From assembly GCF_014646075.1 (NCBI RefSeq), contig NZ_BMMT01000007.1, positions 62,001-126,000 of the forward strand: a stretch of 64,000 nucleotides of DNA, written 5' to 3'. The DNA comes from Saccharopolyspora thermophila. Its GTDB lineage: Bacteria; Actinomycetota; Actinomycetes; Mycobacteriales; Pseudonocardiaceae. A program made the translations under genes and the position numbers. A model generated the notes under the pieces. That model searched no databases and was not told where the DNA came from. It saw only the letters and a program-made list of their open reading frames with translations. Each line of letters begins with the position of its first letter. The stretch's first letter is position 1. Positions 52,299-59,922 of this stretch are shown here, piece by piece.

Positions 52299-52397
52299 TC
52301 AGTCGGTCCGCTCTTCGTCGAGGATCGTATGGGCGATCGCGACGGCACTGTTCGTGCGGGGTATCCCGGCGTCGATCGCGACGTGCACCGCGGGCAT
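52299..52397 (-). pseudogene. Residual C-terminus of 4-carboxymuconolactone decarboxylase
   Basis: A 32-residue frame (MPAVHVAIDAGIPRTNSAVAIAHTILDEERTD) overlaps the pcaD stop. It parallels the end of PcaC/CMD proteins (xTAxYAGVPAANxAFAxAQRVLxE). The catalytic part is absent. Actinomycetes often encode PcaD and PcaC as one fused protein (PcaL), so this is most simply the tail of a pcaL or pcaDC unit after an internal deletion. Confidence 0.65.
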
Positions 52398-53182
52398 CAC
52401 AGGCTCCTCGTGAAGTGGTCCAGCAGCAGCCGGTTGACGGCCTCGGGCTGCTCGACGTTGGCCAGGTGCGCGGCCGGGGACAGTACCTCCACGCGGGCCC
52501 CGGGCACGGTCGCGGCGATGCGCTCGGCGTGCGCAGGCGGCGTGGCCGGGTCCTCGGCCCCGGCGATGAGCAGGGTCGGCGCGGTGATCTCGGAGAGCTT
52601 CGGCAGCAGGTCCATGGTGGCGATGGCCTCGCAGCACGCCGCGTAGCCCTCGTCGTCGACGGTGGCGAGCATGCCGCCGAACTTCGCCACGATGTCCGGC
52701 CGCCCGGCCAGTTCGGGGGTGAACCACCTCGGCAGCGACATGTCGACCATCGCCTTCGTGCCCTGTTCGCGCACGGCCGCGGCGCGGTCCCGCCACCTCG
52801 AGGCGGGTCCCAGGTCGGCGGAGGTGCAGATCAACGCCAGCCGGTCGATGCGTTCGGGGGCGTGCTCGGCCAGCCACATGCCGGTCATGCCGCCCAGCGA
52901 GACCCCGGCGAAGTGCACCCGGTCGATGCCGAGCCGGTCGAGCAGCGCCAGCACGTCTCCGCTGAGCTGCTGGAGGGTGTAGGGGCCCGGCTTGGCCGGG
53001 GTGGCGCCGTGGCCACGCTGGTCGTAGCGCAGCACCCGAAACTCCCGCGCCAGCGCGGGCATCTGCGCGTCCCACAGGGTCAGGTCGGTGCCCACCGAGT
53101 TGGACAGCACCACGACCGGGGCGTCGTCCGGCCCGGTCAGCTCGTAGTTGACGTTCACCGGGTCTCCAGTTGACGTTTTCAC
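52397..53182 (-). CDS. pcaD: 3-oxoadipate enol-lactonase
   Basis: A 261-aa alpha/beta hydrolase. Nucleophile Ser in VHFAGVSLGGMTG (about residue 95), an acidic residue in LLIAGAEDPATPP and the catalytic His in SPAAHLANVEQP. It hydrolyses beta-ketoadipate enol-lactone to beta-ketoadipate. The first GTG (53182) overlaps the pcaJ stop; a second in-frame GTG (53158) has the same GGAGA ribosome site, because the junction is tandemly duplicated. The length fits the PcaD half of actinobacterial PcaL. Confidence 0.9.
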   Translation of the reverse strand: MKTSTGDPVNVNYELTGPDDAPVVVLSNSVGTDLTLWDAQMPALAREFRVLRYDQRGHGATPAKPGPYTLQQLSGDVLALLDRLGIDRVHFAGVSLGGMTGMWLAEHAPERIDRLALICTSADLGPASRWRDRAAAVREQGTKAMVDMSLPRWFTPELAGRPDIVAKFGGMLATVDDEGYAACCEAIATMDLLPKLSEITAPTLLIAGAEDPATPPAHAERIAATVPGARVEVLSPAAHLANVEQPEAVNRLLLDHFTRSL

Positions 53183-53192
53183 CGGGTCTCCA
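53147..53192. repeat. Tandem duplication at the pcaJ/pcaD junction
   Basis: Adjacent copies of 22 bp (53147-53168) and 24 bp (53169-53192) are identical except for two extra T in the second (plus-strand view; shared ending CACCGGGTCTCCA). Each copy carries a GGAGA ribosome site or a GTG used at the pcaJ/pcaD boundary. Confidence 0.9.
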
Positions 53193-53928
53193 TCAGTTCG
53201 TGCAGCACGGTCAGCTCGGTCTCGGTCGGCTCCGGTTGCACGGTCGGCTCGGGCACGACCTTCAGCGGCCAGCCCACCGCCTCCTGCGCCTGCTCCACCG
53301 TGACACCGGGGCTGAGCTGGGTGAGGGTCAGTTCGCAGCTCTGCGGGTCCGGCTCCAGCACGCCCAGGTCGGTGATCACCTTAACCGGGCCGCGGCCGCG
53401 CAGGCCGAGCCTTTCCCGGTCCCCCCTGCCGCCGCCGTAGCCGACGGAGGTCACGAAGTCGAGCCTGTCGACGAAGTTCCGGGTGCTCATGCGCATCACG
53501 ATGAGCACCTCGCGGCAGGACGCGGCGATCTCCGGGGCGCCTCCGGCACCGGGCAGCCGCACCTCGGGGTTGGCGTAGTCGCCGATGACCGTGGTGTTGA
53601 TATTGCCGAAGCGGTCCACCTGCGCGCCGCCGAGGAACCCGATGTCGATGCGGCCGGGCTGTAACCAGTAGTTGAAGATCTCCGGGACGCTGACCACCGA
53701 GTCGGCGGTGTCGGCCAGCACGCCGTCGCCGATGGACAGCGGCAGCCGGTCGGGCTTGGCGCCCAGCGTGCCGGACTCGTAGATCAGCACCAGGTTTGGG
53801 GCGTGGGTGCGGCGGGCGAGGTTTGCCGCCGTGCTGGGCAGCCCGATGCCGACGAAGCACGCCGCTCCGTCGCGCAGGGACCGGGCGGCGGCGACGGTCA
53901 TCATCTCGTCGGCGGTGAACTCGCTCAT
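53179..53928 (-). CDS. pcaJ: 3-oxoadipate CoA-transferase subunit B
   Basis: A 249-aa CoA-transferase beta subunit. GACCFVGIGLPSTAANLARR and VLIYESGTLG, whose Glu is the expected CoA-ester-forming residue, are followed by FLGGAQVDRFGNINTT and PGAGGAPEIAASCREVLIVM. With PcaI it activates beta-ketoadipate with succinyl-CoA. The ATG at 53928 overlaps the pcaI stop, and its own stop overlaps pcaD, so pcaIJD are coupled. Confidence 0.9.
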   Translation of the reverse strand: MSEFTADEMMTVAAARSLRDGAACFVGIGLPSTAANLARRTHAPNLVLIYESGTLGAKPDRLPLSIGDGVLADTADSVVSVPEIFNYWLQPGRIDIGFLGGAQVDRFGNINTTVIGDYANPEVRLPGAGGAPEIAASCREVLIVMRMSTRNFVDRLDFVTSVGYGGGRGDRERLGLRGRGPVKVITDLGVLEPDPQSCELTLTQLSPGVTVEQAQEAVGWPLKVVPEPTVQPEPTETELTVLHELMETR

Positions 53929-54746
53929 CGCGCACTCCTCGCGGTGCCGTGCACCTCGGCTTCCAGCCACTTCTCGAACTGCTCGCGGTCCCGGCCGATC
54001 GGGTCCCACTGCTGGTAGTAGGCGTTGTCGCGCTCGTAGTAGCCCTGCGCGTACGACGGCCTCGCCCCGCCGGGAACCTCGGCGACGGCGGTGACGACCC
54101 AGTTCGGCAGCACCACGGAGTGGGGCCGCGGGGTCAGCTCGTCGACGATCTCCTCGACGGTGACCAGCGACCGGGTGGAGGCGAGCACGGTTTCCTTCTG
54201 GACCCCGGTGATACCCCACATCTGCACGTTGCCCGCCCGGTCGGCCTGCTGCGCGTGGATGATGCCGACGTCGGGGTTGATCGCCGGGACCGCGGCCAGC
54301 TCCTCCCCGGTGAACGGGCACTCGATCATCCTGATGGTGCTGGTGTGCTGGGGCAGGTCGGTGCCGGCGTAGCCGCGGAGCACGGCGAACGGCAGCCCGG
54401 CGGCGCCGGCGGCGTAGCGGTTGGCCATCCCGGCGTGGCTGTGCTCCTCGATCTCCAGCGGCACGGGCCAGGAGTTCTCGATGGCGTCGCGGAACCGGTG
54501 CAGCGACCCGACACCGGGGTTGCCGCCCCAGGAGAAGATCAGCTTGCGCGCGCAGCCGGCGCCAATCAGCTGGTCGTAGACGATGTCGGGTGTCATCCGG
54601 ACCAGGGTCAGGTCCTTCTTCCGCTGCCGGATGATCTCGTGCCCGGCGGCGACCGGGATCAGGTGGGTGAAGCCCTCCAGGGCCACCACGTCCCCGTCGT
54701 GGACCAGCTCCGCGATCGCCTCATCGAGCTGCAGGATGCGTGCCAC
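53925..54746 (-). CDS. pcaI: 3-oxoadipate CoA-transferase subunit A
   Basis: A 273-aa CoA-transferase alpha subunit. DGDVVALEGFTHLIPVAAGHEIIRQRKKDLTLVRMTPD, FSWGGNPGVGSLHRFRDAIE and IAPFTGEEL-like CPFTGEELAAVPAINPDVGIIHAQQADRAGNVQMWG are characteristic. GTG 54746 is chosen; TTG 54755 is closer to the GAGGAG Shine-Dalgarno and is a real alternative. First gene of pcaIJD. A close relative could serve another 3-oxoacid, so the assignment rests partly on the PcaD neighbour. Confidence 0.88.
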   Translation of the reverse strand: MARILQLDEAIAELVHDGDVVALEGFTHLIPVAAGHEIIRQRKKDLTLVRMTPDIVYDQLIGAGCARKLIFSWGGNPGVGSLHRFRDAIENSWPVPLEIEEHSHAGMANRYAAGAAGLPFAVLRGYAGTDLPQHTSTIRMIECPFTGEELAAVPAINPDVGIIHAQQADRAGNVQMWGITGVQKETVLASTRSLVTVEEIVDELTPRPHSVVLPNWVVTAVAEVPGGARPSYAQGYYERDNAYYQQWDPIGRDREQFEKWLEAEVHGTARSAR

Positions 54747-54768
54747 CCCGACCAACTCCGCTCCTCGT

Positions 54769-54813
54769 CGAACATTGCTGTGCGCATAGAGAACACATGT
54801 GCTTTCTGCGAAC
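54769..54813. promoter_or_regulatory. Triple GAAC repeat, candidate IclR operator
   Basis: GAAC occurs at 54770, 54791 and 54810, spacing 21 and 19 nt (about two helical turns), with CGAAC in the outer copies, 25-65 nt upstream of pcaI. IclR regulators of the PcaU/PobR group bind three GTTCG-type repeats in such an array. A CACATGTG palindrome lies inside. Confidence 0.5.
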
Positions 54814-54896
54814 GATAGGCGAGCGCGCGGGCAGCGGTCAAGGAATCGGCTGCCGCGGGACCTGGAGCGCGGTGTGAGTGGATCCCAGCGATCTTC

Positions 54897-54902
54897 TAAG
54901 GT
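54897..54902 (+). promoter_or_regulatory. Candidate -10 element for leaderless gene
   Basis: TAAGGT (TANNNT) ends 7 nt before the GTG at 54910 with no ribosome site between, supporting that start over the upstream GTG at 54874. Confidence 0.45.
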
Positions 54903-54909
54903 CGAAGCC

Positions 54910-55347
54910 GTGCTGACTCCGCCCTTGCACGTGGTCACAGCGGTGTGCGCGGCGTTGCAGAGCCGCGGTGCGGTCGTCGCCCTCGGCGGCTCCGGGCTGC
55001 TCGCCGGCCTCGGCCTGGTCGACCGGGTGCGGGACTGGGATCTGACCACCGACGCGGACGCGGACCTGGTGCGCGAGGCGCTGGGGGAGGGGCAGTGGCC
55101 GTTCCGCGCCGCGGAGGTCCGCGACGGGGGCCACCGCATCGGCGAGCGGTTCGTCATCGAGACCGACCACGAGGTGGAGGTCTGGGTGGGCTTCGCGGCC
55201 GTGGTGGACGGGCGGGTGGTGCGGTTCCCGACGCGCGTCACCGGCCACTGGCGGGGCCTGCCGCTGGGCGACCCGGACGTCTGGGCGCGGGTCTACCGGG
55301 CCATCGGCCGCCCGGAACGCGCCGAGCTGCTAAAGAACCGCGGGTAA
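54910..55347 (+). CDS. Nucleotidyltransferase-fold-like hypothetical protein
   Basis: A 145-aa protein. GAVVALGGSGLLAGLGLVDRVRDWDLTTDAD resembles the GSxxL...DWDxxxD pattern of minimal nucleotidyltransferases, and VEVWVGFAAVVDGRVVRFPTRVTG follows. The motif match is partial, so activity is uncertain. It is divergent from pcaI and ends 10 nt from the convergent NUDIX gene. Confidence 0.6.
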   Translation: MLTPPLHVVTAVCAALQSRGAVVALGGSGLLAGLGLVDRVRDWDLTTDADADLVREALGEGQWPFRAAEVRDGGHRIGERFVIETDHEVEVWVGFAAVVDGRVVRFPTRVTGHWRGLPLGDPDVWARVYRAIGRPERAELLKNRG

Positions 55348-55357
55348 CGGCCGGTGC

Positions 55358-55843
55358 TCAGAGGTAGCCCTCGTCGGGCAGCCCGTCGCCGGGCAGGCCG
55401 AGTACCGTGACGGCGGCCTCGGCGGCGGCCGTGGCCTGCAGGTACCCGGTTTCGCCCCAGGAGAGCAGGTCCCCGGCCTTGCCGGGGTGCACCAGCAGCC
55501 GCCGGTAGGTGCGCCCGCTGTCGGGGTCGGGCGCGGCGGGGTGCGCGGTGGTGATCAGCGCGGCCATCCGCACCTGCGCGTAGGGGGAGATGCCGTCGTC
55601 GACACACTGGTATCCGAGGTAGTGCGGGTCGTCGATGTCGACGGTGACCTCCTCCAGCGTCTCCCTCCGCAGGATGTCGGCGTACTCGACCTCACCGGGC
55701 TCGGGTCGGCCACCGGGCAGCGAGTGCTTCCGCCCGTCGACCCGGATGAGCACCCGACCGTCGGGTACGAACAGAAACCCGTACACCTGCCGCACCGGCA
55801 GGCCCTCGGGCACGGCGCGGGTGTGCCAGCTGAACTTCGGCAT
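55358..55843 (-). CDS. NUDIX hydrolase
   Basis: A 161-aa protein. The Nudix box GGRPEPGEVEYADILRRETLEEVTVDI (residues about 44-70) has the metal-binding RExxEE core. VYGFLFVPDGRVLIRVDGRKHSLPGG before it is standard. It hydrolyses a nucleoside diphosphate linked to another group; the substrate is unknown. It lies directly downstream of the cyclase/Crp module on the same strand, 102 nt after the last module gene, and may or may not belong to it. AAGGGA precedes the ATG. Confidence 0.85.
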   Translation of the reverse strand: MPKFSWHTRAVPEGLPVRQVYGFLFVPDGRVLIRVDGRKHSLPGGRPEPGEVEYADILRRETLEEVTVDIDDPHYLGYQCVDDGISPYAQVRMAALITTAHPAAPDPDSGRTYRRLLVHPGKAGDLLSWGETGYLQATAAAEAAVTVLGLPGDGLPDEGYL

Positions 55844-55945
55844 CGCGGCTGGTCCCTTCGCTCGGTGGGAAAGATCACCCTAACCGAGGACCACGCCGAT
55901 TTCCCCTCCGCCGCGCCCCGATCCATCGCAATGAGGCCCTTCGTG

Positions 55946-56731
55946 TCAGCTGGCAGCAGGCTCGTCGTCGGCGCTTGCAATGGAGCCCCCGTACCTCGTC
56001 CGCAGTCGGTCGGCGAGGTCGCTCCGGCCATAGGTGCCGAACGCATTCAGCAGTGTCTCCAGCAACCACATCCTCTCGGCCTTGTCGGCGTCATCCAGGA
56101 ACTCATCGACCAGACGTCCGGCCGAGTCCGACTGCTCAGGTTCCAGCGTGGTGCGCAGCAACTGGAAATCCTGCGCAACCTTCACCAGTTGATCCGGTTT
56201 GTCCAGGTTGTCGGCGAACCACCACGCTGTCGCCCGAAGCGGATCGGTGATCAGCGAACCAAGCCACCGGACCTCGTCCTCCCGCTGCTCGCGCTGCCAG
56301 GACAGGACCGTTCGGCGGCGAATCGTCTCCTCCCTGGCCGCCACCCCGGCGATCAGCTCCGGGTCGGCTTCGACGGACACGCAGTGCGCCCGAGCGTGGA
56401 CACCTGTCATGGCAACCGGTTCCCAATGCAGCAGAGCGATGTTCAGCTCAGCGCGCAGCCGCTCGCATTCGGTCAGCGCGCGGAGCTTGCTGACCTCCTC
56501 GGCCCGGCGCGCGACGCCTCTAACCGCGATGTCCCCCGCGGTCAGCGGTGCGGGACCCGTGCCAGTCCATGTGAACTCGACGGACAGCTTCACGTCGAAG
56601 TACAGGGCCGGGTCGCTGCTGCGGAGCAGCAGCGGATGGTCGCTGCGCGCTGAACGTGACGGATCTGCTGATGCTCCGGACCCACTGGCCATCAGCTTTC
56701 GCAGTTGCCGCGCGGACCGGCGGTAACGCAC
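55946..56731 (-). CDS. Module protein of unknown function
   Basis: A 261-aa protein from GTG 56731 (AGGGGGA upstream; ATG 56782 lacks a ribosome site). An Arg-rich N-terminus (VRYRRSARQLRKL) leads to DHPLLLRSSDPALYFDVKLSVEFTW, suggesting a beta-rich domain. Then come helices with conserved-looking GVHARAHCVSVEADPELIAGVAARE and WLGSLITDPLRATAWWFADNLDKPDQL. The VEADPE segment and the charged helix after it recall SPFH/band-7-like proteins only loosely. I cannot name the family. It starts 41 nt after the 708-aa gene and is the last gene of the four-gene module. Confidence 0.7.
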   Translation of the reverse strand: MRYRRSARQLRKLMASGSGASADPSRSARSDHPLLLRSSDPALYFDVKLSVEFTWTGTGPAPLTAGDIAVRGVARRAEEVSKLRALTECERLRAELNIALLHWEPVAMTGVHARAHCVSVEADPELIAGVAAREETIRRRTVLSWQREQREDEVRWLGSLITDPLRATAWWFADNLDKPDQLVKVAQDFQLLRTTLEPEQSDSAGRLVDEFLDDADKAERMWLLETLLNAFGTYGRSDLADRLRTRYGGSIASADDEPAAS

Positions 56732-56772
56732 GTGCCGTCCCCCTCTCCCAGTGCGGGCGTCCGGTGCACCTT

Positions 56773-58899
56773 CTACCGCCATACCGGATGGACTTCATCC
56801 AGCCGCGTCCGGAGGTGCCGGACGCTGTCGGCCACTCGCTTGTCGCCGAGCGAGGTGAAGTCGGGCAGTGTGCCGAAACTGCTGGCGTACTGGAGCTGGG
56901 CGATCCGGCGGGCATCTCCCCTGGTGGCCGCCACCAGTGGCTCCACCAATGCGCCTCGTTCCTCGGGCTCGAGGTTGGCGGCTGTGCGCAGCCAGCTTTC
57001 CGCGACCGGCCGCAGGTCGTCCGGGGCCATGCTGCCGAGGGCGCGGTCCCAGAAGGCCACTGCGGCATCGCTGTCGATGTCCGACGTCCGCTCGGCGAGC
57101 ACGGATGCCACGCTCTCGCTCAGGATTTTCAGGCGTGCGGGCGAGGCGTCGTCAAACCACTCCGCCATGTAGCGCAGGAACGTCGAGACACCAAGTTCGC
57201 CACCGATCTGCAGCACCGCGGCCAGCACCGCGCGACGAACCGTTTCGCTCTCCGAGGTCGCCAGGTGCTTGAGCCTGGTGAGTGCGATGCGGGGGAACAC
57301 CTGCCCGATCCCGGCGCAGACCTCGGCGGTCAGCAGTTTCCGGTCCGCGTTGCCGTCTCTTGACCACTCCCAGAGCTTCTGGCGGACAGACCTGCCCAGT
57401 GATGCATCCAGCGCGGTTGTGGTCAACAGGCGCACCGCGATCGACCTGCGGTAACGGTTCTTCCAGTGGTCGGAGGTCTCGGCTCCGTCCGACCGGTCTG
57501 CTGCCGCGGTCCTGGCCCATTCGTCCGCGAGCGACACCGCGATGTCGGCGCCGCCTTCGGCCGCCAGTTCAGCAACTCGGTCGGCGACTCGCTCCAGTTC
57601 CTTGCGGTTCAGGTCCTCGATCTGCCGCGGTAGATCCCTGATCCACTCCAGGAGAGTGTCGTGGACATCGGGGTGTTCCCGCCAGAAGTGCCGAAGAACC
57701 TGGGTTCCGAGTCCCGGAGGCTTCAGTTCGCACGTCTCCAGGTCGAAGTAGTCGTCGCCGAGGTGGTGCAACCGGGTGAACGGGCTCGGGCGCAGGAGCG
57801 GGATGACCTGTTCCCGCGCGACGTTGCTGTGCTCCAGCATCGTGTCCGCCGCGACCGCGATGTGCTTGGCCGAGGCGCCTTCCAACAAGCCTGCGGCGAG
57901 CAGCAGCGCGAGCCACTCGGTGTCTTCGGCCTGCTGTTTCCTCGTGATCTCGGCTCGAAGGGTGGTGGTCGGGTCCTTGGACTCGGTCTCCAGCACCGCG
58001 CGGAGAGCCTCGTCGGGATCTGTGCCCCGGTTGATCCGGTCGGACACAGCTTCCGCGAGATCCTTCACCTTCGGCGGCCACAGTCGCTCCACGCATTGCG
58101 CAACGCCCGACTTCTCGACCAGCTCGTGCGCGTTCTCCACACCCGTCAAGTGTCGGACGAACACGTCAACGGACGATGGCTTCGCCAGTCGGTGCACGCG
58201 TCCCGGGAAGGACTCCCCGAAGGCGGGCGCCAGGTTGTGCGGAATGATCAGGATCAGGTAGCTCCGGTACTGCTCGAGCTGGTCGGTGAATTCCACCAGA
58301 CCTCGCCGAACGTTCTGGATCTCGTCGCGCCCGGCACCGCGTAGGTCAACCAGGACGGCTGCCGGTTCGTGCGCGACCAACAGCGTTTTCGCCTGCAGCC
58401 GGAACCCGGTATCCGCCAGTTCCTCTCGGACGACGAGCTCGGGGTGCTTCTCCTGCAGTTCGTAACCGAGTCGGAGAGCGGCAGAGAACTGACCACAGGC
58501 GCTTCCTTCGCCGGCGATCAACAGGACCCTGCGGTCGTGGAGCACCTGGAACGCGCTGCCCCGCTGCTCCCCGAGGAGGCCAGGGGGTGTCACGTACCTG
58601 GACGCCAGCCGTTCGAGCGCCTCCCGGTCCTGCAGGCCGCGGCCGTTGTGCTCACGGTCGTGTGCCCGTGCCAAGGCATCGGCGGCATCCTTGCCGACGA
58701 TGAGCTGGAGGAGGTTGGTCACGGACTGGTCGATGTTCCCATACGTCGTGACATTGCCATCGCCGTTCACCGACATCGCAGGCGGCTGTGTCGGCACCTC
58801 GTCGAGACCGGTGCTCTGCGGGGGTTCGAACCGGGCACCGACGGGCTCGGGGCTGTCCAGCATGCCGAAGGCATCCACGTCGTAGCTCACGGCGCTCAC
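56773..58899 (-). CDS. STAND-like protein with degenerate P-loop and N-terminal amyloid-like motif
   Basis: 708 aa. Residues 1-40 are disordered. Residues 43-59 (SVNGDGNVTTYGNIDQS) resemble the Gly/Asn-rich tail of the cyclase-like neighbour. An NTPase-like core follows: RRVLLIAGEGSACGQFSAAL (about 123-142) sits where Walker A belongs but lacks the GK[ST] lysine, and AAVLVDLRGAG (about 180) mimics Walker B. Conserved-looking helices (YLILIIPHNLAP, VDVFVRHLTG) and a long alpha-helical C-terminal half (about 250-700) with HEAT-like pairs complete it. The plan resembles actinobacterial NLR/STAND conflict proteins. Its GTG overlaps the cyclase stop (GTGA). Codon bias looks weaker than in neighbours, hinting at acquisition. 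Confidence 0.65.
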   Translation of the reverse strand: MSAVSYDVDAFGMLDSPEPVGARFEPPQSTGLDEVPTQPPAMSVNGDGNVTTYGNIDQSVTNLLQLIVGKDAADALARAHDREHNGRGLQDREALERLASRYVTPPGLLGEQRGSAFQVLHDRRVLLIAGEGSACGQFSAALRLGYELQEKHPELVVREELADTGFRLQAKTLLVAHEPAAVLVDLRGAGRDEIQNVRRGLVEFTDQLEQYRSYLILIIPHNLAPAFGESFPGRVHRLAKPSSVDVFVRHLTGVENAHELVEKSGVAQCVERLWPPKVKDLAEAVSDRINRGTDPDEALRAVLETESKDPTTTLRAEITRKQQAEDTEWLALLLAAGLLEGASAKHIAVAADTMLEHSNVAREQVIPLLRPSPFTRLHHLGDDYFDLETCELKPPGLGTQVLRHFWREHPDVHDTLLEWIRDLPRQIEDLNRKELERVADRVAELAAEGGADIAVSLADEWARTAAADRSDGAETSDHWKNRYRRSIAVRLLTTTALDASLGRSVRQKLWEWSRDGNADRKLLTAEVCAGIGQVFPRIALTRLKHLATSESETVRRAVLAAVLQIGGELGVSTFLRYMAEWFDDASPARLKILSESVASVLAERTSDIDSDAAVAFWDRALGSMAPDDLRPVAESWLRTAANLEPEERGALVEPLVAATRGDARRIAQLQYASSFGTLPDFTSLGDKRVADSVRHLRTRLDEVHPVWR

Positions 58900-59864
58900 C
58901 GTCCCACCGTGTCGTCAGTGTTGATGCGGCGACCGCTGGAAGGCCCGAAGTTGGCATCGCCATGCGTGTAGAAGTGCCCGGAGAACTCCTGCTTGTCCTT
59001 CGACTGGTCGATGCCGTGACCAGCGGTGGTGTTGCCGTTCCCCTTCACCACGATGCCGCGGTTCTGCGTCCCCTGGTTGATCCCGCCCGAGACATCGTGG
59101 GTCTGTGCGACGTTATCCGCTCTGCCGTGCACGTCGTTCGCGGTTCCGGCGATGGCCCGTTTTTCCGTTGTCGGTTCCGGATCTGGTTCCGGTTGTCCGA
59201 AGAGCAGACCCGAACTCAGCAGTTTTTGCGACGGTGCGGGCACGCGCAGGTACCCCACGCCTGAGTAGTCCTTGGCGTCGACCTGCAGCGGTGCTTCGAC
59301 GAACTCGCTGGGCTTCCGGGCGGTCCGGCCAGCACGCACGACGTGTTCCATCACCGCGTTCGAGATGACCGACGCCACGAACGTCACGTTCGGGTCGGAA
59401 TGGTCGAGCAGCGCCCGAACGGAGTCAGCGTCCACCATCCGCCCCGTGTCGACCATGACCTTCCCACTGGGTGAGTCGGTCAGGAGCGCGTCGAACGACT
59501 GCACGGGCCCGAGGTGAAGGCTGGTCCGCACGCGAAGCGTGATCTCGGCCGCTCGGAACTGCGCGGCCCGCTGGCGCATCGCACCTTGCAGGGCGTCGAA
59601 GAACCTGTCCACCACGGCGCTTACCAGGTCGACGTGGAAGCCGAAGAGGTAGCCGTCGCCACGCGGTGCGCGGAAATGCCCGTCCCACAGCTGCGGGAGA
59701 CCTGCGCGGCTCGCCGACTGCTGGATGATCTCCGGTAGCAGGTCGATGATCATCTTCTGCTGAGCGTCGTTGTGCCTGCCGAAGCAGTGCACGTCCACCG
59801 CGAGGATGCCGCGGTACTCGCCCAGTGCGCGGGTGCTGTCGGGGAGTTCGAGTTCGTGGTCCAC
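58896..59864 (-). CDS. Class III nucleotidyl cyclase-like protein with Gly/Asn-rich tail
   Basis: 322 aa from GTG 59864, with GGAGGCG 6 nt upstream. Residues 18-180 have the class III cyclase plan: Asp24 in ILAVDVHCFGR (first metal ligand), GDG at 69-71 in APRGDGYLFGF (second metal ligand Asp70), LRVRTSLHLGPV (110-121) and GRMVDADSVRALL. Both metal aspartates are present, so activity is possible; the base-specifying residues cannot be judged by eye. Residues 240-322 are low-complexity (GGINQGTQNRGIVVKGNGN..., HGDANFG) and include a motif shared with the next protein. The gene overlaps the 708-aa gene by 4 nt and follows the Crp gene by 58 nt. It may make a cyclic nucleotide for Crp or for an effector. 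Confidence 0.75.
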   Translation of the reverse strand: MDHELELPDSTRALGEYRGILAVDVHCFGRHNDAQQKMIIDLLPEIIQQSASRAGLPQLWDGHFRAPRGDGYLFGFHVDLVSAVVDRFFDALQGAMRQRAAQFRAAEITLRVRTSLHLGPVQSFDALLTDSPSGKVMVDTGRMVDADSVRALLDHSDPNVTFVASVISNAVMEHVVRAGRTARKPSEFVEAPLQVDAKDYSGVGYLRVPAPSQKLLSSGLLFGQPEPDPEPTTEKRAIAGTANDVHGRADNVAQTHDVSGGINQGTQNRGIVVKGNGNTTAGHGIDQSKDKQEFSGHFYTHGDANFGPSSGRRINTDDTVGR

Positions 59865-59922
59865 CGATTCGCCTCCAGTGGTGTACGTGGATGACGGTGC
59901 CGAGGTTGCCCGGTGGTCACGA

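Noticed and set aside
53179-54321. PcaI and PcaJ as one fused CoA-transferase
   Set aside because: The two subunits are in different frames with an ATGA overlap and a separate start for pcaJ.
55358-55843. NUDIX hydrolase as a fifth gene of the cyclase module
   Set aside because: Same strand, but 102 nt away with its own ribosome site, and NUDIX genes are common; linkage is left open rather than claimed.
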